A DNA stretch of 26,873 bases from JBFHDX01 sp041584475 (GTDB lineage: Bacteria; Pseudomonadota; Alphaproteobacteria; UBA8366; JADFVY01). The position numbers and the translations under genes are program-made. Each line of letters starts with the position of its first letter. Position 1 is the stretch's first letter. The stretch is from contig JBFHDX010000050.1 in the NCBI GenBank assembly GCA_041584475.1, positions 1 to 26,873 on the forward strand, written 5' to 3'. The notes under the pieces were generated by a model. The model did not search any database. It was not told the origin of the DNA and saw only the letters and a list, made by a program, of their open reading frames with translations. This document shows, piece by piece, positions 16,089 through 23,757 of this stretch.

Positions 16089-17684
16089 TTACCGGAAGAT
16101 CATGGTCAGTTCGGGGAAGAACAGGATCAGCATCAACACGACGATCTGGATGCAGATGAACGGCAGGAAGCCCCTGAAGATGTCCGGCAGCGTGATGTGC
16201 GCCGGCGCCACCGATTTCAGATAGAACGCGGCCGGGCCGAACGGCGGCGACAGGAACGATACCTGCATGTTGACGCAGAACAGGATGCCGAACCACACCG
16301 AGACGAAGCGCGGATCGTTGACGAGCGGAGCCAGCAAGCCGAGCTCCGCAACCGGGAGCTTGAGCACGATGGGGAGGAACACCGGCATGACGAGCAGCAC
16401 GATCCCGACCCAGTCCATGAAGGCGCCGAGAAACAGAAAGATGAGCATCATCATCATGAGGATGCCGAGCGTCGGCAGTTCGGAGCCGACGATCAGATTG
16501 GCCACGTAGGTCGGGCCTCCGGCGATCGTGTAGGCGCCGGCAAGCGCCGTCGCGCCGAAGGTGACCCAAATGATCGTGCCCGTCGACCGGAAGGTCCGCA
16601 TCAGCGCCTCGCGTACGAGCGTGACCGAGAATTCGCCGCGCAGCCAGATCAGGAACAGGACGGCCACGGTTCCCATGCCGGCCGCCTCGGTGATGCCCGT
16701 GATCCCGCCATAGATCGAGCCCAGCACGACGACCACGACCAGCAGCGGCGCGATCAGGCCCTTGCTCATGCTCCAGGCCGTGACGACGATCTCTTTGCCG
16801 AACAGGAACCGGGTGCCGATAAGGCCCGCGGCCAGCATGCCGCCATAGCGCGAGATCTGTGCCAGCGAATACGGGTCGTAGTCGTCCGGTTTGAGCAGGC
16901 CCAGCGCGTTCTGCACCTCGGTCGCCGCGGCATGGACCAGCGCCCCGCCGCCCCAGATCGCAACCAGCCACCCGACGAAGGTCACGAAGCATTTGCTCTT
17001 GTCCACCAGCGGTATCTCGTCGTCGCCCCGTTCGGGCAACGGCGCCTGCTCCGGGTGCAGCCGCGTGCGGACGATGATGTAGACGATGTAGCAGCCGGCC
17101 AGGATGAAGCCGGGTATGAACGCGGCCTTGAACAGCGCGTGGATCGAGGTCTCGGTAATGAGGCCATAGAATATCAGCACGATCGAGGGCGGGATCATGG
17201 TACCGAGCGATCCGCTGGCGCAGATGGTGCCGACGGCAAGGTTCTGGTTGTAGCCCAGCCGCAGCATCTGCGGCAGCGCGATGAGGCCGAGCAGCACCAC
17301 CTCGCCGCCGATGATGCCCGACATCGCCGCCATGACGATCGCCATCAGCGCCGTGACGATCGCGATGCCGCCACGCGTGCGCGAGAGCCAGGTGTTGAGG
17401 CTGGAGTACATGTCGCGCGCGATGCCCGATCGCTCCAGCAATGTCGCCATGAGAATGAACAACGGCACCGATATCAGGACATACTCGGTTGTCACGCCGT
17501 AGATGCGCTGCGCCAGAATGTTGAGCGGCCCGGTTCCGAAGTTCGAGAACAGGAGATCCGGGCCGAACTTCAATACCAGGACGACGACAGCGAGAAAGCC
17601 CGACGCGAACCCGAGCGGCATGCCGATCGCCAGCAGCGCCAGCATGCCGAACAGCAGAATGAGCGAGATCACGCCGATGTCCAT
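16089..17684 (-). CDS. dctM: TRAP transporter large permease subunit
   Basis: This 531-residue multi-helix membrane protein is the ion-coupled transport subunit of a TRAP system. N-terminal family features include GMPLGFASGF (20-29), the stretch around PLFILMATLLERSGIA, and GGIAIVTALMAIVMAAMSG; the C-terminal half has a second repeat with LFLGAFMDWVGI and LLSPPFGPAA-like segments. It is about 100 residues longer than the usual DctM of roughly 430, because of a central insertion with a polar loop (around PEQAPLPERGDDE) and additional helices. The ATG at 17684 lies 15 nt after dctQ. It works with the neighbouring dctP and dctQ products to import an organic acid with sodium or protons. Confidence 0.95.
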   Translation of the reverse strand: MDIGVISLILLFGMLALLAIGMPLGFASGFLAVVVLVLKFGPDLLFSNFGTGPLNILAQRIYGVTTEYVLISVPLFILMATLLERSGIARDMYSSLNTWLSRTRGGIAIVTALMAIVMAAMSGIIGGEVVLLGLIALPQMLRLGYNQNLAVGTICASGSLGTMIPPSIVLIFYGLITETSIHALFKAAFIPGFILAGCYIVYIIVRTRLHPEQAPLPERGDDEIPLVDKSKCFVTFVGWLVAIWGGGALVHAAATEVQNALGLLKPDDYDPYSLAQISRYGGMLAAGLIGTRFLFGKEIVVTAWSMSKGLIAPLLVVVVVLGSIYGGITGITEAAGMGTVAVLFLIWLRGEFSVTLVREALMRTFRSTGTIIWVTFGATALAGAYTIAGGPTYVANLIVGSELPTLGILMMMMLIFLFLGAFMDWVGIVLLVMPVFLPIVLKLPVAELGLLAPLVNDPRFVSVWFGILFCVNMQVSFLSPPFGPAAFYLKSVAPAHITLPDIFRGFLPFICIQIVVLMLILFFPELTMIFR

Positions 17685-17699
17685 GCGAACGTCCGGGAC

Positions 17700-18284
17700 T
17701 CAGGATGCGTCCGGATCGGGCCGCGTGGTCGGATCGCCGGACGGCACCGGATCGGGCGGGATGTCGAACTCGTCTACCGGCGTGTGGTGTTCGGGCGGGC
17801 GGTTCCAGTCGTGGACCAGGTTCGACAGCACCTGGAGCGCCAGGAGCACCAGTGTTAGCAATATCAATGGTTTGATGGTCGCGGGAAGCGGCGGATCCCA
17901 TGCCGTGCCGAAGCGTTCCCACCGCATCAGTTTGGCGTACGCTTCGCCGTATCCGCCCCAGATAACGGCGCCGACAAACATCCAGATGCACAGCGCGGAT
18001 ACGATGTCGAAGACCTTCTGAAGCCAGCGCGGCACCGCGTCATACAGGATAAAGATGCGGATATGACTGCGCTGCTGCATGGCGTAGAGGCCGGCGGTCA
18101 GATAGATGGCGCCGGCCACCCACAGCGACATTTCGTTGACCCACAGCGTGGGCTTCACGAAGACGTAGCGCATGACGACTTCGTAGAACATGATCGCGAC
18201 GACGAAGGCTGGCGCCCACATCGCGACGCGGCTGAACGCCCATGTCACCAGATCGACCGGCCCCGTGCGCTCGTGTTCGACCAT
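17700..18284 (-). CDS. dctQ: TRAP transporter small permease subunit
   Basis: This 194-residue protein has four predicted membrane helices (about 18-36, 50-70, 92-112, 136-156) and the family motif E-x-x-x-RY in EVVMRYVF (35-42). The C-terminal 35 residues are a proline- and aspartate-rich cytoplasmic tail. The ATG at 18284 has a strong GGGAGG just upstream. It lies 79 nt after dctP, across a stem-loop, and 15 nt before dctM. It supports the large permease in the complex. Confidence 0.94.
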   Translation of the reverse strand: MVEHERTGPVDLVTWAFSRVAMWAPAFVVAIMFYEVVMRYVFVKPTLWVNEMSLWVAGAIYLTAGLYAMQQRSHIRIFILYDAVPRWLQKVFDIVSALCIWMFVGAVIWGGYGEAYAKLMRWERFGTAWDPPLPATIKPLILLTLVLLALQVLSNLVHDWNRPPEHHTPVDEFDIPPDPVPSGDPTTRPDPDAS

Positions 18285-18322
18285 GGCTTCCTCCCGACAA
18301 GCCCGGGCAACACAAGAGAAGG

Positions 18323-18348
18323 GCTGCGGGTCCCGTAGGACCCGCAGC
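18323..18348 (-). promoter_or_regulatory. Perfect 11-bp stem-loop between dctP and dctQ
   Basis: GCTGCGGGTCC (18323-18333) and GGACCCGCAGC (18338-18348) pair perfectly around a 4-base loop. The site lies about 15 nt after the dctP stop and 39 nt before dctQ. There is no T-run after it, so it is better read as an RNA-protecting or partially terminating structure that keeps binding-protein mRNA in excess, as is known for many transporter operons. Confidence 0.65.
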
Positions 18349-18363
18349 GACCTTGTCCCGCGA

Positions 18364-19380
18364 TTACTGGATCAGGCCGAGTTTCTTGAGATAGGCTCGG
18401 TGGCTCTTGACCAGGGCGTCGGCCTCGGGCGTCTTCGCAGCCCAGCCGTCCCAGGCCTTCTGCGCCGCGGCGCGGAAGGTGGCGCGGTCTTCCTCCGACC
18501 AGTTGTAGATCTTCACGCCCTTCTCCTGGAGCATCGCCACGGCCTCGGCGTTCTTGACCTCGAAGGTCAACGCCGTCTGCAGCGCCAGTTTCTGCATCGC
18601 CGTGTCCATGATGCGGCGGTGATGCGCAGGCATCGCGTCCCACTTCGCCTTGTTGCAGGCGAGGTGGTCGGACGGCATGGAATGGAAGCCCGGATAATTG
18701 GCGTGTTTGACGATGTCGTAGAGTCCGAGGCCGACATTGTTGGCGATGCCCGACGCATCTGCACCGTCGATGATGCCGGTTTCCAGCGCCGTGAAGATCT
18801 CGGTGAAGTCCATCACGATCGGCTTGGCGCCGAGATTCGCGAAGATCTCCGTTTCCAGGCCTGGCGGTGAGCGGAATTTCCAGTCCTTGAGATCCGCTGG
18901 GCCCGCGATCGGCTTGCTCGAAGACAGGGACTCCTGACCGTAGACCCACCAGCCGACAAGCTTCATTCCATACTTGTTGTAGAGGCTGTCCGCTGCAGCG
19001 AAGCCGTCTCCCTGGTACAGCCATGAGAGCTGCTGGTAGGGCGTGTCGTAACCGCCCATGATGTCGCCGACGAACTGGAACGCGGGATTCTTGCCGGTCT
19101 GGTAGGCGCCGCCGGTCATGTCGCAGTCGAGGATGCCGGTAGCGGCCGCGTCGAAGGTCTCCACCGACTTCACGACGGACGACGCATAGAACATCTCGAT
19201 CTGGATTTCGCCATTTGACATGACCTGCACGTCGTCCACGAACTGCGCGGCCAGCTTGCCGGACACCGTCTCAGGTGCGTAGTGCGTCTGGATGCGGAGC
19301 TTTGTCGTCTCGGCAAGCGCTGCGCCGGCCATCACGCCGGTCGCCGCCACGGCGACCAGTGCCGGTTTCAGGTAATTCAT
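18364..19380 (-). CDS. dctP: TRAP transporter periplasmic substrate-binding protein
   Basis: This 338-residue protein captures the substrate in the periplasm. A Sec signal peptide is clear, with a hydrophobic run and AGAALA before the likely cleavage after A23. The conserved carboxylate-binding arginine is R170 (in DWKFRSPPG), and ALETGIIDGAD (198-208) is the second family block. The sequence belongs to the general DctP group, which has members specific for uronates, aldonates and keto acids, so the ligand must be tested. The ATG at 19380 has GGGAG at suitable distance. It is the first gene of the long minus-strand operon. Confidence 0.95.
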   Translation of the reverse strand: MNYLKPALVAVAATGVMAGAALAETTKLRIQTHYAPETVSGKLAAQFVDDVQVMSNGEIQIEMFYASSVVKSVETFDAAATGILDCDMTGGAYQTGKNPAFQFVGDIMGGYDTPYQQLSWLYQGDGFAAADSLYNKYGMKLVGWWVYGQESLSSSKPIAGPADLKDWKFRSPPGLETEIFANLGAKPIVMDFTEIFTALETGIIDGADASGIANNVGLGLYDIVKHANYPGFHSMPSDHLACNKAKWDAMPAHHRRIMDTAMQKLALQTALTFEVKNAEAVAMLQEKGVKIYNWSEEDRATFRAAAQKAWDGWAAKTPEADALVKSHRAYLKKLGLIQ

Positions 19381-19438
19381 CGTTGTCTCCCACTGTTGAA
19401 GCCAGGCACCCGGAAGGTGCGCTTATTTTTTGTTCCTA

Positions 19439-19453
19439 AAGGTTTCTTACCTT
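19439..19453. promoter_or_regulatory. AAGGT-5-ACCTT inverted repeat, possible operator of the dctP operon
   Basis: AAGGT (19439-19443) and ACCTT (19449-19453) form a perfect 5-bp inverted repeat with a 5-base spacer, 59 nt upstream of the dctP start. The size and place suit a regulator binding site at the operon promoter, but no regulator is encoded in the window and the match could be chance. Confidence 0.3.
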
Positions 19454-19662
19454 GGAGGCCACAACGTAGATCATGAGCAAATGGCACGACAAGACAATTC
19501 TGGGATATATGGAAACCCCTTATGACATCGACTTGGGGCACTTCTTGTCGCCGGCGGGACGGGCCGGACGGCGGCTTGCCCGAGCACCGCAGCCGGTCGA
19601 ACATTGGCGCCGCTGTCCGTCGGATGCCCCGCTACCCCTAACCTCGCGGGCGTTGGTCGGTG

Positions 19663-19692
19663 TTGTCGATGCGGCTCGGCGCGCTGTACAAC
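19663..19692 (+). promoter_or_regulatory. Possible sigma70-like promoter for the RidA-like gene
   Basis: TTGTCG (19663-19668) and TACAAC (19687-19692) are separated by 18 bases; each matches its consensus hexamer at four of six positions. They end about 100 nt upstream of the plus-strand gene start. This is a weak match in GC-rich DNA. Confidence 0.22.
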
Positions 19693-19791
19693 GTCCTGGC
19701 GGATGAGCGCTCGTCCCCTCGCGGGCCGGGGTCACGCAACATCATCGCCGGGACCGGGGATCCGCCGGCGCCAATCACGGAGCACGGGGAC

Positions 19792-20181
19792 ATGACGGTT
19801 GAACGTTATATGGTGGACGGGCAGTTGCCGCCGGTCAGCCACTATTGCCATTCGGTTCGGGCCGGCAATCTTGTGTGGGTCTCGGGGATGGTCGGCATGC
19901 GGGCCGACGGCACCATCCCGGACGACACGGTCGCGCAGTTCGACATCGCATTGGATGCCCTGGATGCCTGTCTTCGCGCGGCGGGCGGCAAGCCGGAGCA
20001 TGTCGTAAAGGTTCAGATCTTCATGACCGAGATCTCCGAACGCGCCGCCATCAATCCGCGGCGCATCGCATATTTCGGCGAGCATCGTCCTGCGTCGACG
20101 CTGGTGGAAGTCTCGGCTCTGGTCGATCCGCGCATGAAGGTGGAAATCGAATGCCAGGCCGTGTTGCCGGACACGGCGTGA
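19792..20181 (+). CDS. RidA/YjgF/UK114-family protein lacking the key arginine
   Basis: This 129-residue protein has the small Rid fold, which forms trimers. True RidA proteins hydrolyse reactive enamines using an arginine in the P-A-R-x-x-V-E-V segment; here it reads PASTLVEV (100-107), with S102 in place of the arginine. The nearby glutamate is kept (E120, in EIECQAV). It therefore probably belongs to one of the non-deaminase Rid subfamilies found in catabolic operons, where the role may be lyase-like or unknown. The ATG at 19792 has GGAG nine bases upstream; the frame extends to 19660 without family features. It leads a plus-strand unit with a dehydrogenase and an isomerase. Confidence 0.9.
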   Translation: MTVERYMVDGQLPPVSHYCHSVRAGNLVWVSGMVGMRADGTIPDDTVAQFDIALDALDACLRAAGGKPEHVVKVQIFMTEISERAAINPRRIAYFGEHRPASTLVEVSALVDPRMKVEIECQAVLPDTA

Positions 20182-20257
20182 GCGCCGCGCCGCTCTCCAG
20201 GTCGGATTCCGTCGGTCTCGCGACCGCGGCGCCGCCGGCGATCGATCGGGCGACCAT

Positions 20258-20272
20258 CGGTCATCTGGACCG
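20258..20272. promoter_or_regulatory. CGGTC-5-GACCG inverted repeat upstream of the dehydrogenase gene
   Basis: CGGTC (20258-20262) and GACCG (20268-20272) are perfect inverted arms with a 5-base spacer, inside the 247-nt gap (20182-20428) between the RidA-like gene and the dehydrogenase gene. It could be an operator or a small RNA stem. The rest of the gap shows no gene. Confidence 0.22.
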
Positions 20273-20428
20273 TTCACGCGTTTTCGAATGCAGGTTCTGG
20301 CAGCCCTGGATCGCGCCCGGGGCGGCCCTGATTCCGCCGGCTTGGACGCCTGGCCGACGAATGCGGCAGCAGGGCTGCAGACCGGCCTATGCAACCGAAG
20401 TTGACTGGGACGAAGAAGGAAAATGCTC

Positions 20429-21319
20429 ATGAAACGTGTCGGCGTAATCGGGCTCGGCGACATGGGAAGCGGCCTGGCCAAGAACCTGATCAAATGCGGT
20501 TTCGAGACGACCGGCCTCGATCTGAGCGAAAAGCGCATGCGGGATTTCGTCGAGATGGGCGGCAAAGCAGCGTCCGACCCCGCCGAGGTCGGTCGAAATT
20601 CGGACGCGGTCTATGTGATGGTGATGAGCGGCGACCAGGCGAAAGCCGTGATCTTGGGCGAAAAAGGCGTGCGCTCGACGATGGCGCCCGGCTCGGCGGT
20701 CATCCTGACCGCGACCATCAGGCCCGCGGAAGCCCGTGAGATCGCGGACGGTCTCGAGGGCTCGGGCCTGCATCTGATCGACTCGCCGGTCAGCGGCGGC
20801 TTCCCCGGCGCGCAGGGCGGGACCCTGACCATGATGGCCGCGGGAAGCAAGGCGGCACTGGACGAGTTTCGTCCCGTAATGGAAGCCGTCAGCAAGACGA
20901 TCCATCACGTCGGCGACACACCCGGCATGGGCCAGACCGTGAAAGCCTGTCTTCAGTCCCTGATCGGATCGATCTTCAGCGCGACCTTCGAGGCCGCGGT
21001 TCTCGCCGCGCGCGCCGGCGTCAGGGGGCAGGTGCTCTACGACGTAGTCAGCACGTCGGGCGCGGGCTGCGGCGTCTCCAACACGGCACTCGATAACATC
21101 ATCGATCGCCGGTTCGCCGGTACCGGCAGTCACATCGCCACCATGTACAAGGATCTGACCATCGCGATGGACATGGCACGCGAGCTCGGGGTTCCCCTGT
21201 TCACGGCCGGCACGGCCATGCAGCTGTTCCAGGCCGGCAAGACAAAATACCCCGACGGCGACAATTGGGTCGTCACCCGCGTCATCGAAGATATCGTCGG
21301 CGAAGAGTTGAAGCGCTGA
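20429..21319 (+). CDS. 3-hydroxyisobutyrate dehydrogenase-family enzyme, L-threonate-dehydrogenase-like
   Basis: This 296-residue NAD(P)-dependent beta-hydroxyacid dehydrogenase has GLGDMG (8-13), the intact substrate loop DSPVSGG (118-124), the catalytic K172 (in GQTVKACLQ) and KD at 241-242. It resembles the group that includes L-threonate dehydrogenase (LtnD), which makes 2-oxo-tetronate. The isomerase gene 17 nt downstream supports this, because four-carbon acid-sugar pathways pair LtnD with the isomerase OtnI. The ATG at 20429 is preferred over the one at 20423, because AAGGA (20416-20420) is then eight bases upstream. The kinase and decarboxylase of that pathway are not next to it, so other hydroxy acids remain possible. 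Confidence 0.9.
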   Translation: MKRVGVIGLGDMGSGLAKNLIKCGFETTGLDLSEKRMRDFVEMGGKAASDPAEVGRNSDAVYVMVMSGDQAKAVILGEKGVRSTMAPGSAVILTATIRPAEAREIADGLEGSGLHLIDSPVSGGFPGAQGGTLTMMAAGSKAALDEFRPVMEAVSKTIHHVGDTPGMGQTVKACLQSLIGSIFSATFEAAVLAARAGVRGQVLYDVVSTSGAGCGVSNTALDNIIDRRFAGTGSHIATMYKDLTIAMDMARELGVPLFTAGTAMQLFQAGKTKYPDGDNWVVTRVIEDIVGEELKR

Positions 21320-21336
21320 TACGGGGAGAGCAGGCA

Positions 21337-22200
21337 ATGAAACTGGGCGTCATCACCGACGGGATCAGTCGCGATTTCGAGCACGCTTTGACCGTCATGG
21401 ACGAGTTCGGCCTCGACTACGCCGAGCTGCAGTTCCTGTGGGACAAGGAGATCGGCGACCTCGACACCGGCGAGCGCCGCCGCGCGAGAGAGCTGCTCGA
21501 ACGACACGGCAAGAAGGTCTCCAACATCTGCCATCATGTCTTCGCCGGCATGCCGATGACGACGGCGCCCGGCGACGCGCTGCACACCCGGCATATGGAC
21601 ACGCTCAAGCGCTGCATCGAGATCGCGCACCAGCTTGGCTCGCCCCTGGTGCGCATCATGTCGGGCCGCAAGGAGATGATCCTCTGGGGCCGGAACGGCG
21701 CGGAAAAGTGGAACGTCGCCAAAGGGGCCTGGGATGCGCTACTGCCGTTGATCGCCCCCGCCGTGGAGCTGGCCCGGTCGGAAGGCGTCACCCTGGACGT
21801 CGAGACCGGCAACGGGACGATGGTCAACTCCTGCTACACGGCGCGCAGACTGATCGATGATTTGGACGCCAGGGACACGCTGAGGGTCCTCTGGGACCCG
21901 GCAAACAACTGCTGGGCGCATGAGCGAGCCTATCCCGACGGGTATGCGGAAATCCGGGATGGGTACCTGGCGCACATCCACATCAAGGACGTGCTGGCCG
22001 ATACGCCGCGGGCGACCCTCGAGGTTCGCGAGATGGGCAAGGGACAGCTTGCGGACCAGTTCCAGCCAATGGCCGAGGCGCTGCGCGCGGATGGATACGA
22101 CGGCGTCGTCTCGTTCGAGAGCGTCTACCACCCCGGGAATGGCGATTTCGAGGACGGGTTCAGGCGATGCATCGGAACGTTCAAGGGGCATTTTGCATAG
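21337..22200 (+). CDS. Sugar phosphate isomerase/epimerase-type TIM-barrel protein
   Basis: This 287-residue protein has the xylose-isomerase-like TIM barrel. Its likely divalent-metal ligands are E156 (in LDVETGNG), D187 (in LWDPANN), a histidine in HIHIKD (213 or 215) and E261 (in SFESVYHP). The family includes hydroxypyruvate isomerase, 2-oxo-tetronate isomerase, tagatose epimerases and inosose dehydratases. The ATG at 21337 follows GGGGAG, and the gene begins 17 nt after the dehydrogenase stop, so the two are translated from one message. A likely role is moving the carbonyl of the keto acid produced by that dehydrogenase; this is inference. Confidence 0.9.
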   Translation: MKLGVITDGISRDFEHALTVMDEFGLDYAELQFLWDKEIGDLDTGERRRARELLERHGKKVSNICHHVFAGMPMTTAPGDALHTRHMDTLKRCIEIAHQLGSPLVRIMSGRKEMILWGRNGAEKWNVAKGAWDALLPLIAPAVELARSEGVTLDVETGNGTMVNSCYTARRLIDDLDARDTLRVLWDPANNCWAHERAYPDGYAEIRDGYLAHIHIKDVLADTPRATLEVREMGKGQLADQFQPMAEALRADGYDGVVSFESVYHPGNGDFEDGFRRCIGTFKGHFA

Positions 22201-22543
22201 CTTGGCGGACGCGGCCGCCCGGCGAGCCCGACGGTGCAATGCTGGATTGGCGGCCACGTCACAGGGGCGAAATTCGATAGGTCCGCCGGGATCACGGGGC
22301 GGGCGGAGAATCGGCCGGTCGCGTTCGTGGCGGCGCCTCGGCGACCGGGCGGCGGAACTGAGAAGGATCGGCGCCACCTCATTCCAACACGTCGCATTGC
22401 CCACGGGGAGCGGCCCGCCGAACCGCTGGAGCCGATCGGCGAGCGGGTCCACGCCGTGTCGGATCGCTTGGGTCCCTCGTCAGATGCGTGTCCGTCGGGC
22501 GGGCGATTTCGATCGCCGAGACGTGCGCACCGATCAGGGCGTC
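22201..22543. other. Gene-free gap between convergent operons
   Basis: These 343 nt lie between the stop codons of the isomerase (plus) and the ThDP beta subunit (minus). Open frames on both strands are arginine-rich and match no family that I know. I did not find a strong stem with a T-run, so the transcription stop for either side is not visible. A decayed gene is possible but cannot be supported by reading alone. Confidence 0.5.
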
Positions 22544-23134
22544 CTAGCCCCGCTCGAGCAGAGCATCCCGGAATCGCGTGCGACAGTCCGCCAGGTTCCA
22601 GTCACGCTTCCAGTCGGAGGGGGGGCCAGGCATGACCCTGGCACACAGAAACCTCGGCGCGACTGATTCGACGAGGAATTTCGCCGCCGCTCCCAGTTCC
22701 TCCGGGCACCGGATTGCCATCGTCGCGGCTATGCCGGCGCCCCTGGCCATCAGTTCGAGATCGGTGCGCTCGGCCGTGTGCCCCTTCTGGCCACCCGTCT
22801 CACCGTGCTGCCCGTTGTCGATGCAGACGATCGAGAGGTTTTGCGGCGCGGCGGATGCAACCGTCGCCAGGCTGCCGATGCTCATCATGAGTTCGCCGTC
22901 GCCGGTAATGACCGCGATCTTTCTGTCAGGGGCGCACAGCGCCATTCCCAGCCCGATGGGAACGGCCGCTCCCATGGCCCCGCCCATCGTGAAGAGGTTA
23001 TCCGCTTCGCGCGTGAATGCGGCGGCATCGCGCGATGCGCCGGCGAGTCCCGATACGATCAGATATTCGGAGGGGTTCGGGAAGAGCCTCGGGAGGAGTT
23101 CGCGGCGGTCCAACAGTGCGTCTGCCATCGTCAT
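22544..23134 (-). CDS. Thiamine-diphosphate decarboxylase, beta (ThDP-binding) subunit
   Basis: This 196-residue protein is the C-terminal half of a sulfopyruvate/phosphonopyruvate decarboxylase-type enzyme made as a separate subunit. The ThDP/Mg motif starts at GDG (78-80) and ends at DN (106-107), the right spacing for the family, followed by GQHGETGGQ. The usual beta subunit of archaeal sulfopyruvate decarboxylase is about 190 residues. The ATG at 23134 is 10 nt after the alpha-subunit stop; an ATG at 23128 is an alternative. It should pair with the upstream product to decarboxylate a 2-oxo acid to an aldehyde. The substrate may be the compound brought in by the linked TTT transporter, or a product of it (inference). 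Confidence 0.88.
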   Translation of the reverse strand: MTMADALLDRRELLPRLFPNPSEYLIVSGLAGASRDAAAFTREADNLFTMGGAMGAAVPIGLGMALCAPDRKIAVITGDGELMMSIGSLATVASAAPQNLSIVCIDNGQHGETGGQKGHTAERTDLELMARGAGIAATMAIRCPEELGAAAKFLVESVAPRFLCARVMPGPPSDWKRDWNLADCRTRFRDALLERG

Positions 23135-23144
23135 GCGATCCGGC

Positions 23145-23666
23145 TCAAAAGGTCTTGGCGCCGAGGAAGCGCTGCGAGAGCACCAGCGCGACCCCTTGGC
23201 CGCCCGTGAAGCACGCCGCCAGAGCCGCGCCCGTCGCGGACTGCAGTTCCGCCTCGGAATCGACGCGGAAGACCAGCAGCCCCATGGCCTTCAGCACCGT
23301 GTCGACCGCCTGGCCCATGGGATACTGCCAGGGATTCATCTCGCCGTAATCGCCCCGCATGGTGACGATCAGGAAGAGCGGAAAGCGCCCTCCCTTGACG
23401 AGCGAGAGGTGGTTCACGCAGTTGCCGACCCCCGACGACTGCATGCAGACGACACCACGCGCGCCCACCAGATCGGCGCCGGCACAGATTCCGACGCCTT
23501 CTTCCTCCGTTGACAGCAGCAAGGCGACGGTTTCGTTGTTCCGTTCCGCCAGCTGAATGAGCGCCTTGTTTCCGGCGTCCGGGACGTGGGTGAACAAGGT
23601 AACGCCGCCCTCGACCAACTGGGCGAATAGCTTTTGAGCCCAGCGTGGCTCCTTGGGTTCCGTCAT
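23145..23666 (-). CDS. Thiamine-diphosphate decarboxylase, alpha (PYR-domain) subunit
   Basis: This 173-residue protein is the N-terminal pyrimidine-binding half of the same decarboxylase. The essential glutamate lies in STEEEGVGICAGA (52-64), followed by MQSSGVGNCVN (75-85), and QYPMGQ (114-119) corresponds to the Q-x-PMG segment of phosphonopyruvate/sulfopyruvate decarboxylases. The length matches the separate alpha subunit of sulfopyruvate decarboxylase. The ATG at 23666 has GAGG five bases upstream; the frame reaches 23729 without family features. It lies 90 nt after the TTT permease gene, across an inverted repeat. Confidence 0.88.
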   Translation of the reverse strand: MTEPKEPRWAQKLFAQLVEGGVTLFTHVPDAGNKALIQLAERNNETVALLLSTEEEGVGICAGADLVGARGVVCMQSSGVGNCVNHLSLVKGGRFPLFLIVTMRGDYGEMNPWQYPMGQAVDTVLKAMGLLVFRVDSEAELQSATGAALAACFTGGQGVALVLSQRFLGAKTF

Positions 23667-23727
23667 TCCAGCCTCATGCCAAGTCCAACATTCTGCGCCA
23701 TTTGCGTTGCCCGGCCCGGCGTCGCGC

Positions 23728-23757
23728 ACGCATCGACGGGACCTCGCATCGATGCGT
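23728..23757 (-). promoter_or_regulatory. 9-bp inverted repeat just after the TTT permease gene
   Basis: ACGCATCGA (23728-23736) and TCGATGCGT (23749-23757) are perfect inverted arms around a 12-base loop, touching the permease stop codon. No T-run follows in the direction of transcription. It may lower or protect the message between the transporter and the decarboxylase genes. Confidence 0.45.

Larger units (their letters stand above)
19381..19791. other. Divergent control region between dctP and the RidA-like gene
   Basis: These 411 nt separate the long minus-strand operon from the plus-strand trio and should hold promoters for both. No convincing gene is present; a 77-codon frame from 19473 has no family character. 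The half nearest dctP is less GC-rich and includes a T-run at 19425-19431. Specific candidate sites at 19439-19453 and 19663-19692 are listed separately. Confidence 0.5.

Noticed and set aside
15786..17858. 690-codon plus-strand frame
   Set aside because: It is antisense to dctM and dctQ, and its translation is charged, repetitive and unlike any family, as expected opposite membrane-protein genes.
19473..19706. 77-codon frame upstream of the RidA-like gene
   Set aside because: The spacing from the only Shine-Dalgarno-like site is too long, the second half is arginine-rich as in non-coding frames, and no family resemblance was found.
22201..22543. Possible gene remnant in the convergent gap
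   Set aside because: Short frames on both strands show no motif or start signal; nothing supports a pseudogene.
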